A stretch of 23,506 nucleotides of DNA. It comes from Alphaproteobacteria bacterium (GTDB taxonomy: Bacteria; Pseudomonadota; Alphaproteobacteria; RF32; CAG-977). The notes under the pieces were generated by a model. That model had not been told where the DNA came from. It saw only the letters and a program-made list of their open reading frames with translations, and searched no databases. The translations under genes were made by a program, and so were the position numbers. Positions 1 through 6,625 of the stretch are shown one piece after another (position 1 is the first letter of the stretch; each line of letters starts with the position of its first letter). The stretch is from contig JAFVEJ010000107.1 in assembly GCA_017476085.1 (NCBI GenBank), positions 1-23,506 of the forward strand, written 5' to 3'.

Positions 1-134
1 GATCACTCTCAACTTTGCAAAACGATCCGGATCCGCATCATCCTGAATTTCCAAATGGGGGCACAGGTAACCTTTATATGGAACTTGTCCCCCAACTCCT
101 TTTTAGCCAGTTCTACTTGAACGATTTGTTATAA
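1..134. other. Unassigned edge fragment, possibly a partial gene or leader
   Basis: This segment is open in more than one frame, so no single gene can be assigned. On the plus strand, frame 3 runs from position 3 to a TAA at 132-134 and would be the C-terminus of a gene cut by the window. On the minus strand, the frame from 102 down to 1 is open but shows no ATG or GTG start with a suitable ribosome site. An inverted repeat, GGGGG at 57-61 against CCCCC at 89-93, is strengthened by ACA/TGT at 63-65 and 86-88. A 10-base palindrome GATCCGGATC lies at 24-33. With the minus-strand promoter at 128-155, the simplest reading is the 5' leader of a leftward transcript, but this is inference. The rest of the stretch up to 317 shows no gene. 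Confidence 0.25.
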
Positions 135-155
135 AAATGATTTCATCTATGTCAA
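128..155 (-). promoter_or_regulatory. Sigma70-type promoter, leftward
   Basis: On the minus strand there is a perfect -35 hexamer TTGACA (complement of 150-155), a 16-base spacer and a -10 hexamer TATAAC (complement of 128-133), five of six matches to TATAAT. Transcription would start near position 121 and run off the left edge. It lies between that edge and thpR and points away from thpR. The match is strong, but there is no identifiable gene downstream inside the window. Confidence 0.55.
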
Positions 156-317
156 AACGCGCTCCGGCTGTAAAAAAAACGCACCGTTTACGAAACGTTT
201 TCCGGACACATCTCCGTTTCTTATCCATAAACTTTTACATTCCTGATTACCGCAAGAATTTTTTAAATCTTTTATTTTATTCTGAATCTCAAACAAAACA
301 GCAGGGAGACAACGTTT

Positions 318-866
318 ATGATACGCCTTTTTGCCGGCATTGAACTGCCCGAAAACATCAAAGACCAGCTCTATTCTTTGCGCGGCGGCGTTCCGAACGC
401 CAAATGGGTGGAACGTGATAATTTGCATATTACCTTACGTTTTATCGGCAATATTGACGAGGATATCGCGAACGATCTGCATGATGATTTTATGCAAATG
501 CGTGCTCCGGTTTTTGATTTGCAGATGGCGCAAGTCGGCTTTTTTGCCAACGGTATGCAGATGCGGCATTTATGGGCAGGCGTCTGCAATTACCAGGCGC
601 TTGATTTTTTGCATGACAAAATTGAAAGTATTGTTTCCCGAAACCGCCTGCCACCGGATAAACACAAATTTCATGCCCACTGCACTTTAGCCAAGCTGAA
701 CGGCTCAAGTGTTGAAGACGTGCACAAGTTTTTGGAATACAACAATCTGTTCCGTTCAGACGAATTTCATATAGATCATTTTACGTTATATTCCAGCCAT
801 CCGCGAACGGACGGGGACGGCTCATACTATCGCGCGGAAGCGGAATATCCGCTTTATTACTGGTAA
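318..866 (+). CDS. thpR: RNA 2',3'-cyclic phosphodiesterase (2H family, ThpR/LigT)
   Basis: A 182-residue cytosolic protein of the 2H phosphoesterase family, the usual length for ThpR. The two catalytic His-x-Thr motifs are present: HITL at residues 37-40 and HCTL at 121-124, each in its own half of the pseudo-symmetric fold. Known members hydrolyse RNA 2',3'-cyclic phosphates and can ligate 2'-5' RNA ends in vitro; the cellular role is still unclear. The N-terminus (RLFAGIELPE) is typical. The ATG at 318 is preceded by AGGGAG at 303-308, which decides the start. The gene stands alone on the plus strand, converging with the small gene at 880-1131, and I see no clear terminator between them. 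Family identity is firm; physiological substrate unknown. Confidence 0.9.
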   Translation: MIRLFAGIELPENIKDQLYSLRGGVPNAKWVERDNLHITLRFIGNIDEDIANDLHDDFMQMRAPVFDLQMAQVGFFANGMQMRHLWAGVCNYQALDFLHDKIESIVSRNRLPPDKHKFHAHCTLAKLNGSSVEDVHKFLEYNNLFRSDEFHIDHFTLYSSHPRTDGDGSYYRAEAEYPLYYW

Positions 867-879
867 CAAAAAACGACTT

Positions 880-1131
880 TTAAACTTCTGTTTGTTTTTC
901 CGAAACAGGTTCTTCTTCCTGCGGTTCAGCCGCTTTGACCAGTTTCCATTGACGCGGATCCAACAAAGCCGATAAAGCGACGGTAACCGTTCTTTCATTG
1001 CCGCCTTGTTCATTCAAACGGACATGCAGCGGCAAATCGGGAAATTCAATAATCCGTTCCACCAACCACTTGGAAGACAAACCGCTGGCTTTTTGATAGA
1101 CATCATTAGGCTGTACAGGAGATTTTTGCAT
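880..1131 (-). CDS. Small conserved hypothetical protein
   Basis: An 83-residue protein with no signal peptide or membrane segment. The N-terminal 60 residues are compact (NDVYQK near residue 9, KWLVERI at 21-27, LPLHVRL at 33-39, then a TVTVALSALLD segment). The last 15 residues are an acidic, Glu- and Pro-rich tail. From memory this resembles short uncharacterised alphaproteobacterial proteins that start with a GDVYRK-like motif, but I cannot name a family. It is the last gene on the minus strand after the U32 gene, 92 bases downstream of it, so it may be co-transcribed or have its own promoter. The ATG at 1131 has only a weak purine-rich ribosome site (AAGGAAAAG, slightly far). Coding potential is judged from the ordered composition and frame; function unknown. 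Confidence 0.6.
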   Translation of the reverse strand: MQKSPVQPNDVYQKASGLSSKWLVERIIEFPDLPLHVRLNEQGGNERTVTVALSALLDPRQWKLVKAAEPQEEEPVSEKQTEV

Positions 1132-1223
1132 TTTTCTTACGCTTTTCCTTTTCTTTGAATGGATCGTTTCTGCTGAAACGGTTAATTATTTTAAAACAAG
1201 AAGCAAAAAAATTCAAATAAAAC

Positions 1224-3521
1224 TTACATTTTTATCAGCCTCTTCAATGTATTCAGCCGCTCTTCCGGTTTTTCAAGGCGATATAAAAACTCCGCACGCA
1301 GCCGGCAAGCCCCTTCCGAAAGCATTTCCCGTTTTTTTATTCGCGGATTCTCGCCCAGCAAAAAATGGCGGCAATTTTTCATCACGGAAACAAACGTACC
1401 ATAGCGTGAAACAACAAGCTCTGAACGGTTTCCGCCGCATTGCCGACACTTGCTTTCCAATGCCGCATACGGGCAGACTTCGGAAATAAACAAAGGAGGA
1501 TCCTGATAAATCAGGGCTGTTGCCTGAAACGGAAAAGCTTTAAACAATTCATCGGGTTCGGGCGTTTCGGGCGACACGATAAAAGAAGACGCTCCCGTTT
1601 CCAAAACAGCGCGCGCTGCGGACAGATTTGCGACGTAAACCGGCCAATCACAAGAAAAATCGACTTTTTTATTTTTCAGCGCGTTTAATCCCCAAACATT
1701 GGCAATTTCAAATTTTTGAAATCCGGCTGCCGTCAACATTTCAATTTTTTGCTTTAAAGCCGATATTTCCCATGACCGCGCCACAGTCGGCAAAGCAAAC
1801 CTGATTTTACCGGACTCTTTCAGATCAAACACATTTAAATCCGTTTTCGGCGAAAGCAAAAAAACGACTTCATCAAGCGGTATGTCTTTTGATTCAATCA
1901 ATGTTTTGAAAAAAGCTTCGTCATCCGTTTTAACGCTTAACGTTTTCTCAGGTTTTGTCTGCGTTGTCCCGACAGCTTCGCGCTTTAAAATAAATTCCTT
2001 TTCCGTCGTTTTTTGTTCTATGCCTGATTTTAACAACGATTGTCCCGCTTGTTCATACAAACGGCGGCGCAAATCATTTAAAACCGACAAAGGAACAAAT
2101 AATTTATTCGGATTCCGAATTTTTACAGATTCCAAAAACAACCCTGTTCCGCCTGTTTTTTCAAACGCTTTTTTAACAGCATTCTCAACCGTATCGACAG
2201 ATTTTGCCAATGAAAAATCTCCCTCCGCGGACACGGTTTGTCCTATAGCGAAAGCCGTAATGCGATGATCCTCAATTTCAACCGTTACATTTACTTTTCC
2301 GATAAACGGTTCCGTCTCTTTAGGTTTAGAATAAGGGAAAGCACTTTTAACCGCATTGGAAGACGACAAATAAACCGCCGCGCCGACAGGAATAAACGGC
2401 ACATTTTCCGGCAAAGCAATTTCTATTGTTTGCCCGGCTCCGGCTTCAAAAACATTTTTTCCGTTTATTCGAAGCGTTTCCGCCGAAAAGCCGAACGGAC
2501 GTTCTTCTTTGGGCAAATCGATTTGTATTCCGTCATATCGGCCGACCGCCGCCGCAGTTTTAAAACTGATGAACCGATTGCCGCCATGAACTGTGCATGC
2601 CTTGACTTGCCCTAAGGCAAGCCCTCTGTGTCCGACAATATCCGTATCAACCACATTATAATTTTTACGGTTTTTCAGAAAAAATTCCGTCGTCGGACGA
2701 CTGAAAATGCAGCTGATCTTATTGCGTTTTTCCTGCAAAACCGCTTTGTTTTTTTCTCCGTCCAAAATCGAACGGTAATAATCGGTCACCGCCGCCACAT
2801 ATAACGGACTTTTTTTGCGTCCTTCAATTTTCAAAGCGTTGACGCCGGCCTGTTCAAGCAACAAAACATTTTCGTTTTGCGCCATATCCTTCATTGAAAA
2901 AACGTGTTTGTTCCGCCCTTCAATATAAAAGTTTTCGCGACACGGATAGACACATTTGCCTCTGTTCGCACTGCGTCCCGCATAAATCGAGGAAAACAGA
3001 CACAGTCCGCTGTAGCAATAACACAACGCCCCATGAATAAAGACCTCTTTTTCGATTCCGGGCACACGGCAAATATCCTTAATTTCTTCAAGCGTCAGTT
3101 CTCGCGCCAATACGACGCGCTTAAACCCCATATCCCGCAAAAATTCCACACCGTCACGATTATGAACGGCAAGTTGGGTACTGGCGTGCAGACGCAGCTC
3201 CGGAAAATATTTTTTAATCAGCCGCGCCGTTCCCAAGTCCTGAACAATGACCCCGTCAACTCCAGCCGCGCGGACACTTTGCAATGTTTCGATCAAATCT
3301 GCTTTTTCGTCTTCAAAAAAAACCGTATTAACCGCAACTAAAACCTTTTTCTTTAAACCGTGCGCGTAACGGACAAATCCGACAAGAGCTTCCGGCGTAA
3401 AATTTTCGGCCTCGGCACGGGCAGAAAAACGCGTCAACCCTAAATAAACAGCATCTGCGCCATAAGAAAAAGCCGCATATCCCGATTCAATCTGGCCGGC
3501 GGGAGCAAGCAGTTCAATCAT
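1224..3521 (-). CDS. rlhA: U32 family protein, RlhA-like 23S rRNA hydroxylase
   Basis: A 765-residue U32 protein. The N-terminal barrel starts MIELLAPAGQ and has GADAVYLG at residues 21-28. The U32 signature region gives C167, C169, C174, C190 and C194, including HGALCYCYSG from 163 and GRSANRGKC at 182-190. KIEGRKKSP follows at 231-239. Related U32 enzymes (RlhA, TrhP, UbiU/UbiV) are not peptidases but prephenate- or O2-dependent hydroxylases with an Fe-S cluster held by such cysteines. Length and the GRSANRG stretch favour the long RlhA type, which in E. coli hydroxylates C2501 of 23S rRNA. A second Cys set sits at the C-terminus: C683, C692, C695, C717. The start overlaps the end of ldcA by 8 bases (ATGATTGA), implying translational coupling. 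Exact RNA target is not proven by sequence. Confidence 0.75.
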   Translation of the reverse strand: MIELLAPAGQIESGYAAFSYGADAVYLGLTRFSARAEAENFTPEALVGFVRYAHGLKKKVLVAVNTVFFEDEKADLIETLQSVRAAGVDGVIVQDLGTARLIKKYFPELRLHASTQLAVHNRDGVEFLRDMGFKRVVLARELTLEEIKDICRVPGIEKEVFIHGALCYCYSGLCLFSSIYAGRSANRGKCVYPCRENFYIEGRNKHVFSMKDMAQNENVLLLEQAGVNALKIEGRKKSPLYVAAVTDYYRSILDGEKNKAVLQEKRNKISCIFSRPTTEFFLKNRKNYNVVDTDIVGHRGLALGQVKACTVHGGNRFISFKTAAAVGRYDGIQIDLPKEERPFGFSAETLRINGKNVFEAGAGQTIEIALPENVPFIPVGAAVYLSSSNAVKSAFPYSKPKETEPFIGKVNVTVEIEDHRITAFAIGQTVSAEGDFSLAKSVDTVENAVKKAFEKTGGTGLFLESVKIRNPNKLFVPLSVLNDLRRRLYEQAGQSLLKSGIEQKTTEKEFILKREAVGTTQTKPEKTLSVKTDDEAFFKTLIESKDIPLDEVVFLLSPKTDLNVFDLKESGKIRFALPTVARSWEISALKQKIEMLTAAGFQKFEIANVWGLNALKNKKVDFSCDWPVYVANLSAARAVLETGASSFIVSPETPEPDELFKAFPFQATALIYQDPPLFISEVCPYAALESKCRQCGGNRSELVVSRYGTFVSVMKNCRHFLLGENPRIKKREMLSEGACRLRAEFLYRLEKPEERLNTLKRLIKM

Positions 3522-4392
3522 TAAAACATACTCCTTTAATCAGCAGTTGTTCCGATTCCAAAATTCCTGTTCCTCCGATCGGCCAAACGAGAGAGCCCGC
3601 CTGATGCCCGTAGGGAAGCCCTGAAAAAACGGGAATTTTAATACGCGTCTTCCATTCGTTTAAAACATCGTCTATTGTTCCATCCTCTGGATTTTTTGAC
3701 TTGCAGTCACGAAACACGCCGAAAACGACAGCGGCCGCCCGATCAAAAACGCCGGCATTTTCCAACTGGGTCAGCATTCTGTCAATCGCATACGGTTCTT
3801 CGGACACATCTTCCAAAATTAAAATACTTCCTGTCGGATCGGGAAAATACGGCGTACCCAATACATTTGCGACCAGCGTTAAACAACCGCCGATCAGACG
3901 CCCTTTAATCGTTTTTCCCCGATCGTCTGTTTCAAGTCCCGAAACGACCTGATCTTTTCCGGCCAAACAATCCCGCAGCGACTGTTCCGTATAAGGGACA
4001 ATCGCGCGTCCGAATCTCGACTTCATCAAATATCCCGTAAAAGAAATCAAATTCGCTTTTGCCAATAACGCCAATTGCAACGCTGTTATATCGCTTAGTC
4101 CGACAAACGGTTTTTTGTGACGGGAAATTAAATCGTAGTCAATTTTTCTTAACAAACGGGAAGAACCGTCTCCGCCGCCCGCTTCGATTATAAGATCAAT
4201 TTCATCATCCGAAAAAAAAGTATGCAAGTCTTCCGCTCTTTCTTCATCAGAACCGGCAATAAAGCGTCTTTTTTCATACAGATGTGATGATTCTTTAACC
4301 GTATAGCCCTGTTTTTTCCAATATTCCATACCTTCAGCCAAATCTTTTCGCGGTACGGAACTGGAAGACGTCAGTACACCGATTGTTTTCAT
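3514..4392 (-). CDS. ldcA: LD-carboxypeptidase (muramoyltetrapeptide carboxypeptidase, S66)
   Basis: A 292-residue cytosolic serine peptidase of family S66. It removes the terminal D-Ala from recycled muropeptide tetrapeptides to give tripeptides. The Ser-Glu-His triad is visible: S100 in VGLSDITAL, E194 in ILILEDVSEEP and H263 in GLPYGHQAG. The N-terminal half carries the oxyanion/substrate segment EAGGGDGSSRLL (70-81). The length fits LdcA; the self-immunity homologue MccF shares the triad but is usually longer and found elsewhere. Its start overlaps the mpl stop by four bases (ATGA) and its end overlaps the U32 start by eight, so the three are one translationally coupled unit. Tripeptide product is exactly what Mpl re-uses, which supports the assignment strongly. 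Confidence 0.9.
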   Translation of the reverse strand: MKTIGVLTSSSSVPRKDLAEGMEYWKKQGYTVKESSHLYEKRRFIAGSDEERAEDLHTFFSDDEIDLIIEAGGGDGSSRLLRKIDYDLISRHKKPFVGLSDITALQLALLAKANLISFTGYLMKSRFGRAIVPYTEQSLRDCLAGKDQVVSGLETDDRGKTIKGRLIGGCLTLVANVLGTPYFPDPTGSILILEDVSEEPYAIDRMLTQLENAGVFDRAAAVVFGVFRDCKSKNPEDGTIDDVLNEWKTRIKIPVFSGLPYGHQAGSLVWPIGGTGILESEQLLIKGVCFND

Positions 4393-5756
4393 AAAACAGC
4401 CTCGTAAATATTATGTGCAAAATCGCTTAAAGTTTCATCCCGCGCTCCCATAATGACGATTCTGTCTCCTTTCTTAGCCAATCCTTTTATCAAAGCCGTA
4501 ATTTTTTTGCGATTGGGAATAAAATGGACTCTTTTGCCGGTTTTTTCCAAATCTTTGACCAAATCCGCAGCGGAAATGTCTTTCTGCGCCGTTCCGCCGG
4601 CACAATAAATTTCCTGCATAATTAAGGTATCATCCAAACTGAGCAAACGATCAAACGCTTCAACGATACCGGCGCGCAGCATTTTTGTCGGCTTGAACCC
4701 GTGCGGCTGATAAACAACAATCAATCGTCCGTCATATTCTTTCAAAGCAGCTAAGGAAGCGGCTATTTTTTCGGGATTATGAGCAAAATCATCAATAACC
4801 GTAATGCCCTTTTTTGTTACGCCGACCTTTTCCAGGCGCCGATGTATTCCTTTAAATGTTGACAGCGCCTGTATCGCCTGCATCCGCGTGATTCCGATCA
4901 GTTCAACCGCAGCGATCGCCGCCAGGGCATTGGCCACATTATGTCTGCCGATAACGGGCAAAAAGACTTGTTCTCCGTCTAATTTAAAATGAACGCCGTT
5001 TTCTTCCGGCACAATATCGATTGCTTTTAAATCGGCCTCTTTGCCTTGAACGGAAAAAGAAAGCACATTCGAATTTCTGTTTTTTAATGCCGCCGTATCC
5101 GCATTATCCGCATTCAAAACGGCTCCGACGCTTGCCCGTTCCACAAAATCGCCGAATAATATTTTTAATTCTTCAATCGGTTTGTGATCCAATGAAAGAG
5201 AAGTAACGATCGAAACCGCCGGATGATACAGCTCTATGGATCCGTCACTTTCATCAGCTTCAATCACACAAAAAGCCCCCTGCCCGACAATAGCGCTGCC
5301 CACGCCTAAAGAATCGGCATAATTTAACATCACTCCGCCATTAATCACACTGGGATCAACGCCGGATTCTTTCAAAATATGCCCGATCATACCGGCAGTA
5401 GTTGTTTTTCCGCTGGTGCCGCCGACAGCAATACCGTTATGTTCATGCAAAAAATCAGCTAATATTTGAGCGCGGGTATAAACGGGAATGTTCAATTCTC
5501 GAGCTTTAATCACATCGGGAATCGTTTCTTCCACCGCGGAAGAAACAATTAAAGCGTCCGTTTGTTCATCCACCCCGCTTCCGTCCTGCGCGAACAAACG
5601 AACTCCCTGATTTTCCAACATTTTAAATTTATCGACATAAAATCCCGCGTCACGCGCTCTGTCCGAACCGCTGATATTCAGTCCTTTATTTTTCAGCGTC
5701 AATGCCAACGGGCTCATTCCGCTGCCGCCGATACCGCAAAAGAAATACTTCTTCAT
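4389..5756 (-). CDS. mpl: UDP-MurNAc:tripeptide ligase (Mpl-like Mur ligase)
   Basis: A 455-residue Mur ligase, the length of E. coli Mpl. Order: Rossmann N-terminal domain with CGIGGSGMSPLA (7-18); ATP-binding P-loop GTSGKTTTAG (113-122); EADESDGS (167-174); GRHNVANALAA (270-280); C-terminal domain starting near DDFAHNP (322-328). MurC usually has DDYGHHP at this last site, whereas Mpl has DDFAHHP, so I prefer Mpl. Mpl joins recycled L-Ala-D-Glu-mesoDAP tripeptide to UDP-MurNAc, bypassing MurC, MurD and MurE. The adjacent LD-carboxypeptidase, which makes that tripeptide, supports this. First gene of the operon: ATG at 5756 behind GGGAGAGG. A MurC-type activity remains possible, as no other Mur gene is in the window. 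Confidence 0.8.
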   Translation of the reverse strand: MKKYFFCGIGGSGMSPLALTLKNKGLNISGSDRARDAGFYVDKFKMLENQGVRLFAQDGSGVDEQTDALIVSSAVEETIPDVIKARELNIPVYTRAQILADFLHEHNGIAVGGTSGKTTTAGMIGHILKESGVDPSVINGGVMLNYADSLGVGSAIVGQGAFCVIEADESDGSIELYHPAVSIVTSLSLDHKPIEELKILFGDFVERASVGAVLNADNADTAALKNRNSNVLSFSVQGKEADLKAIDIVPEENGVHFKLDGEQVFLPVIGRHNVANALAAIAAVELIGITRMQAIQALSTFKGIHRRLEKVGVTKKGITVIDDFAHNPEKIAASLAALKEYDGRLIVVYQPHGFKPTKMLRAGIVEAFDRLLSLDDTLIMQEIYCAGGTAQKDISAADLVKDLEKTGKRVHFIPNRKKITALIKGLAKKGDRIVIMGARDETLSDFAHNIYEAVL

Positions 5757-5863
5757 AATCCTCTCCCGATTCTATGCATAAAATATTTTTTTTATACTGT
5801 AAAAAAGGATAATTTAAGGTAAACTGGAATAAATAAATTTCCTTATTTTCGGAGGAGCTTGAT

Positions 5864-6610
5864 ATGCGTCCAGGTCGTTTAATTCTACTTTTCGCCGTTT
5901 TTATCGGAATATCCGTTCCGGCCAAAGCCCAATATACCTCAAAATCGGCGGCTTCGTCTTCGGGATATACTCAAAACACGGCACAAACAGCTCAACCTGC
6001 CGCCAAGCCGTCTGCCGCTCCGACGTCTCAAGCAAAGCAAGGGAATCCCTATACGGGAAATTCTGTCCCAAAAGCCAAAACATCCTATACAACAAATTCC
6101 AACACTACAGCTCCGACTGCGCAGGCAAAACCGACTCAAGCCGTTTTCCGCCCTCGGCCTCAAGCGCCTGAAATAGCCTCCTCCGATGATGATGAATTGC
6201 CGTCGTTTGACGCTTTGGAAGGAAAGAAAGGATCGGCGGCGGGCACGAACCAAGCGGCACAAAATGTTCCGCCGCCTCCCCCGCCCAAAGGAGAAATTTG
6301 GTTTTACATCGCTGATTTTGCTTACCGGGATCGAACGGGAAAAACGATGAATTGTGACTGGAAGGTTGTTATCCAAAATCGCACGGATACGGCTATTACC
6401 TCATTAAGCCTTTCTTATACGCTCCTGGATATGATTTCTGCAGCCGGAGTCACAAAACTTGCGCCAAATGCATCAACTGTTATCAACCATGCCTTTTATT
6501 CGCCCAAATGCCCGGCAATGTCCCGCATAAAGCCCAAGATAAGCGTTACAAAATGTAAATTCGGTCCTTTGACCGACCAGGACTGCGCAAAATATCTTGT
6601 TGTAAAATAA
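5864..6610 (+). CDS. Secreted protein: low-complexity linker plus four-Cys C-terminal domain
   Basis: A 248-residue protein I cannot assign to a family. Residues 1-22 are a signal peptide (LLFAVFIGISV core, A-K-A before Q23), so it is exported. Residues 23-141 are rich in Ala, Pro, Gln, Thr and Ser, with an acidic patch SSDDDELPSFD (106-116) and a PPPPPP run at 136-141, i.e. a flexible linker. Residues 143-248 form a compact beta-rich domain with cysteines C164, C216, C231 and C241, which could make two disulfides in the periplasm. The pattern of a short strand, QNRTDTAITSL and alternating hydrophobics suggests an immunoglobulin-like sandwich, but that is inference. An excellent ribosome site, GGAGGAG, precedes ATG 5864. 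It is only 15 bases upstream of the lytic transglycosylase gene, so a shared transcript is likely. Confidence 0.75.
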   Translation: MRPGRLILLFAVFIGISVPAKAQYTSKSAASSSGYTQNTAQTAQPAAKPSAAPTSQAKQGNPYTGNSVPKAKTSYTTNSNTTAPTAQAKPTQAVFRPRPQAPEIASSDDDELPSFDALEGKKGSAAGTNQAAQNVPPPPPPKGEIWFYIADFAYRDRTGKTMNCDWKVVIQNRTDTAITSLSLSYTLLDMISAAGVTKLAPNASTVINHAFYSPKCPAMSRIKPKISVTKCKFGPLTDQDCAKYLVVK

Positions 6611-6625
6611 TCAAGGCAAATTCTC

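Noticed and set aside
180..206. Possible terminator around CGTTT-ACG-AAACG
   Set aside because: A five-pair stem with loose flanks; too weak to call.
147..428. Minus-strand open frame overlapping the start of thpR
   Set aside because: It is opposite the conserved N-terminus of thpR and continues into AT-rich noncoding sequence; no ribosome site.
1165..1180. Hairpin CGTTTC-TGCT-GAAACG between the U32 gene and the small ORF
   Set aside because: Only six pairs and no T-run on the minus strand, so not a convincing terminator.
3514..4392. Microcin C self-immunity peptidase MccF instead of LdcA
   Set aside because: Same triad, but the short length and the mpl neighbour fit muropeptide recycling; no microcin genes are present.
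4389..5756. Reading this Mur ligase as MurC
   Set aside because: DDFAHNP rather than DDYGHHP, length of 455 and coupling to LdcA favour Mpl, though not absolutely.
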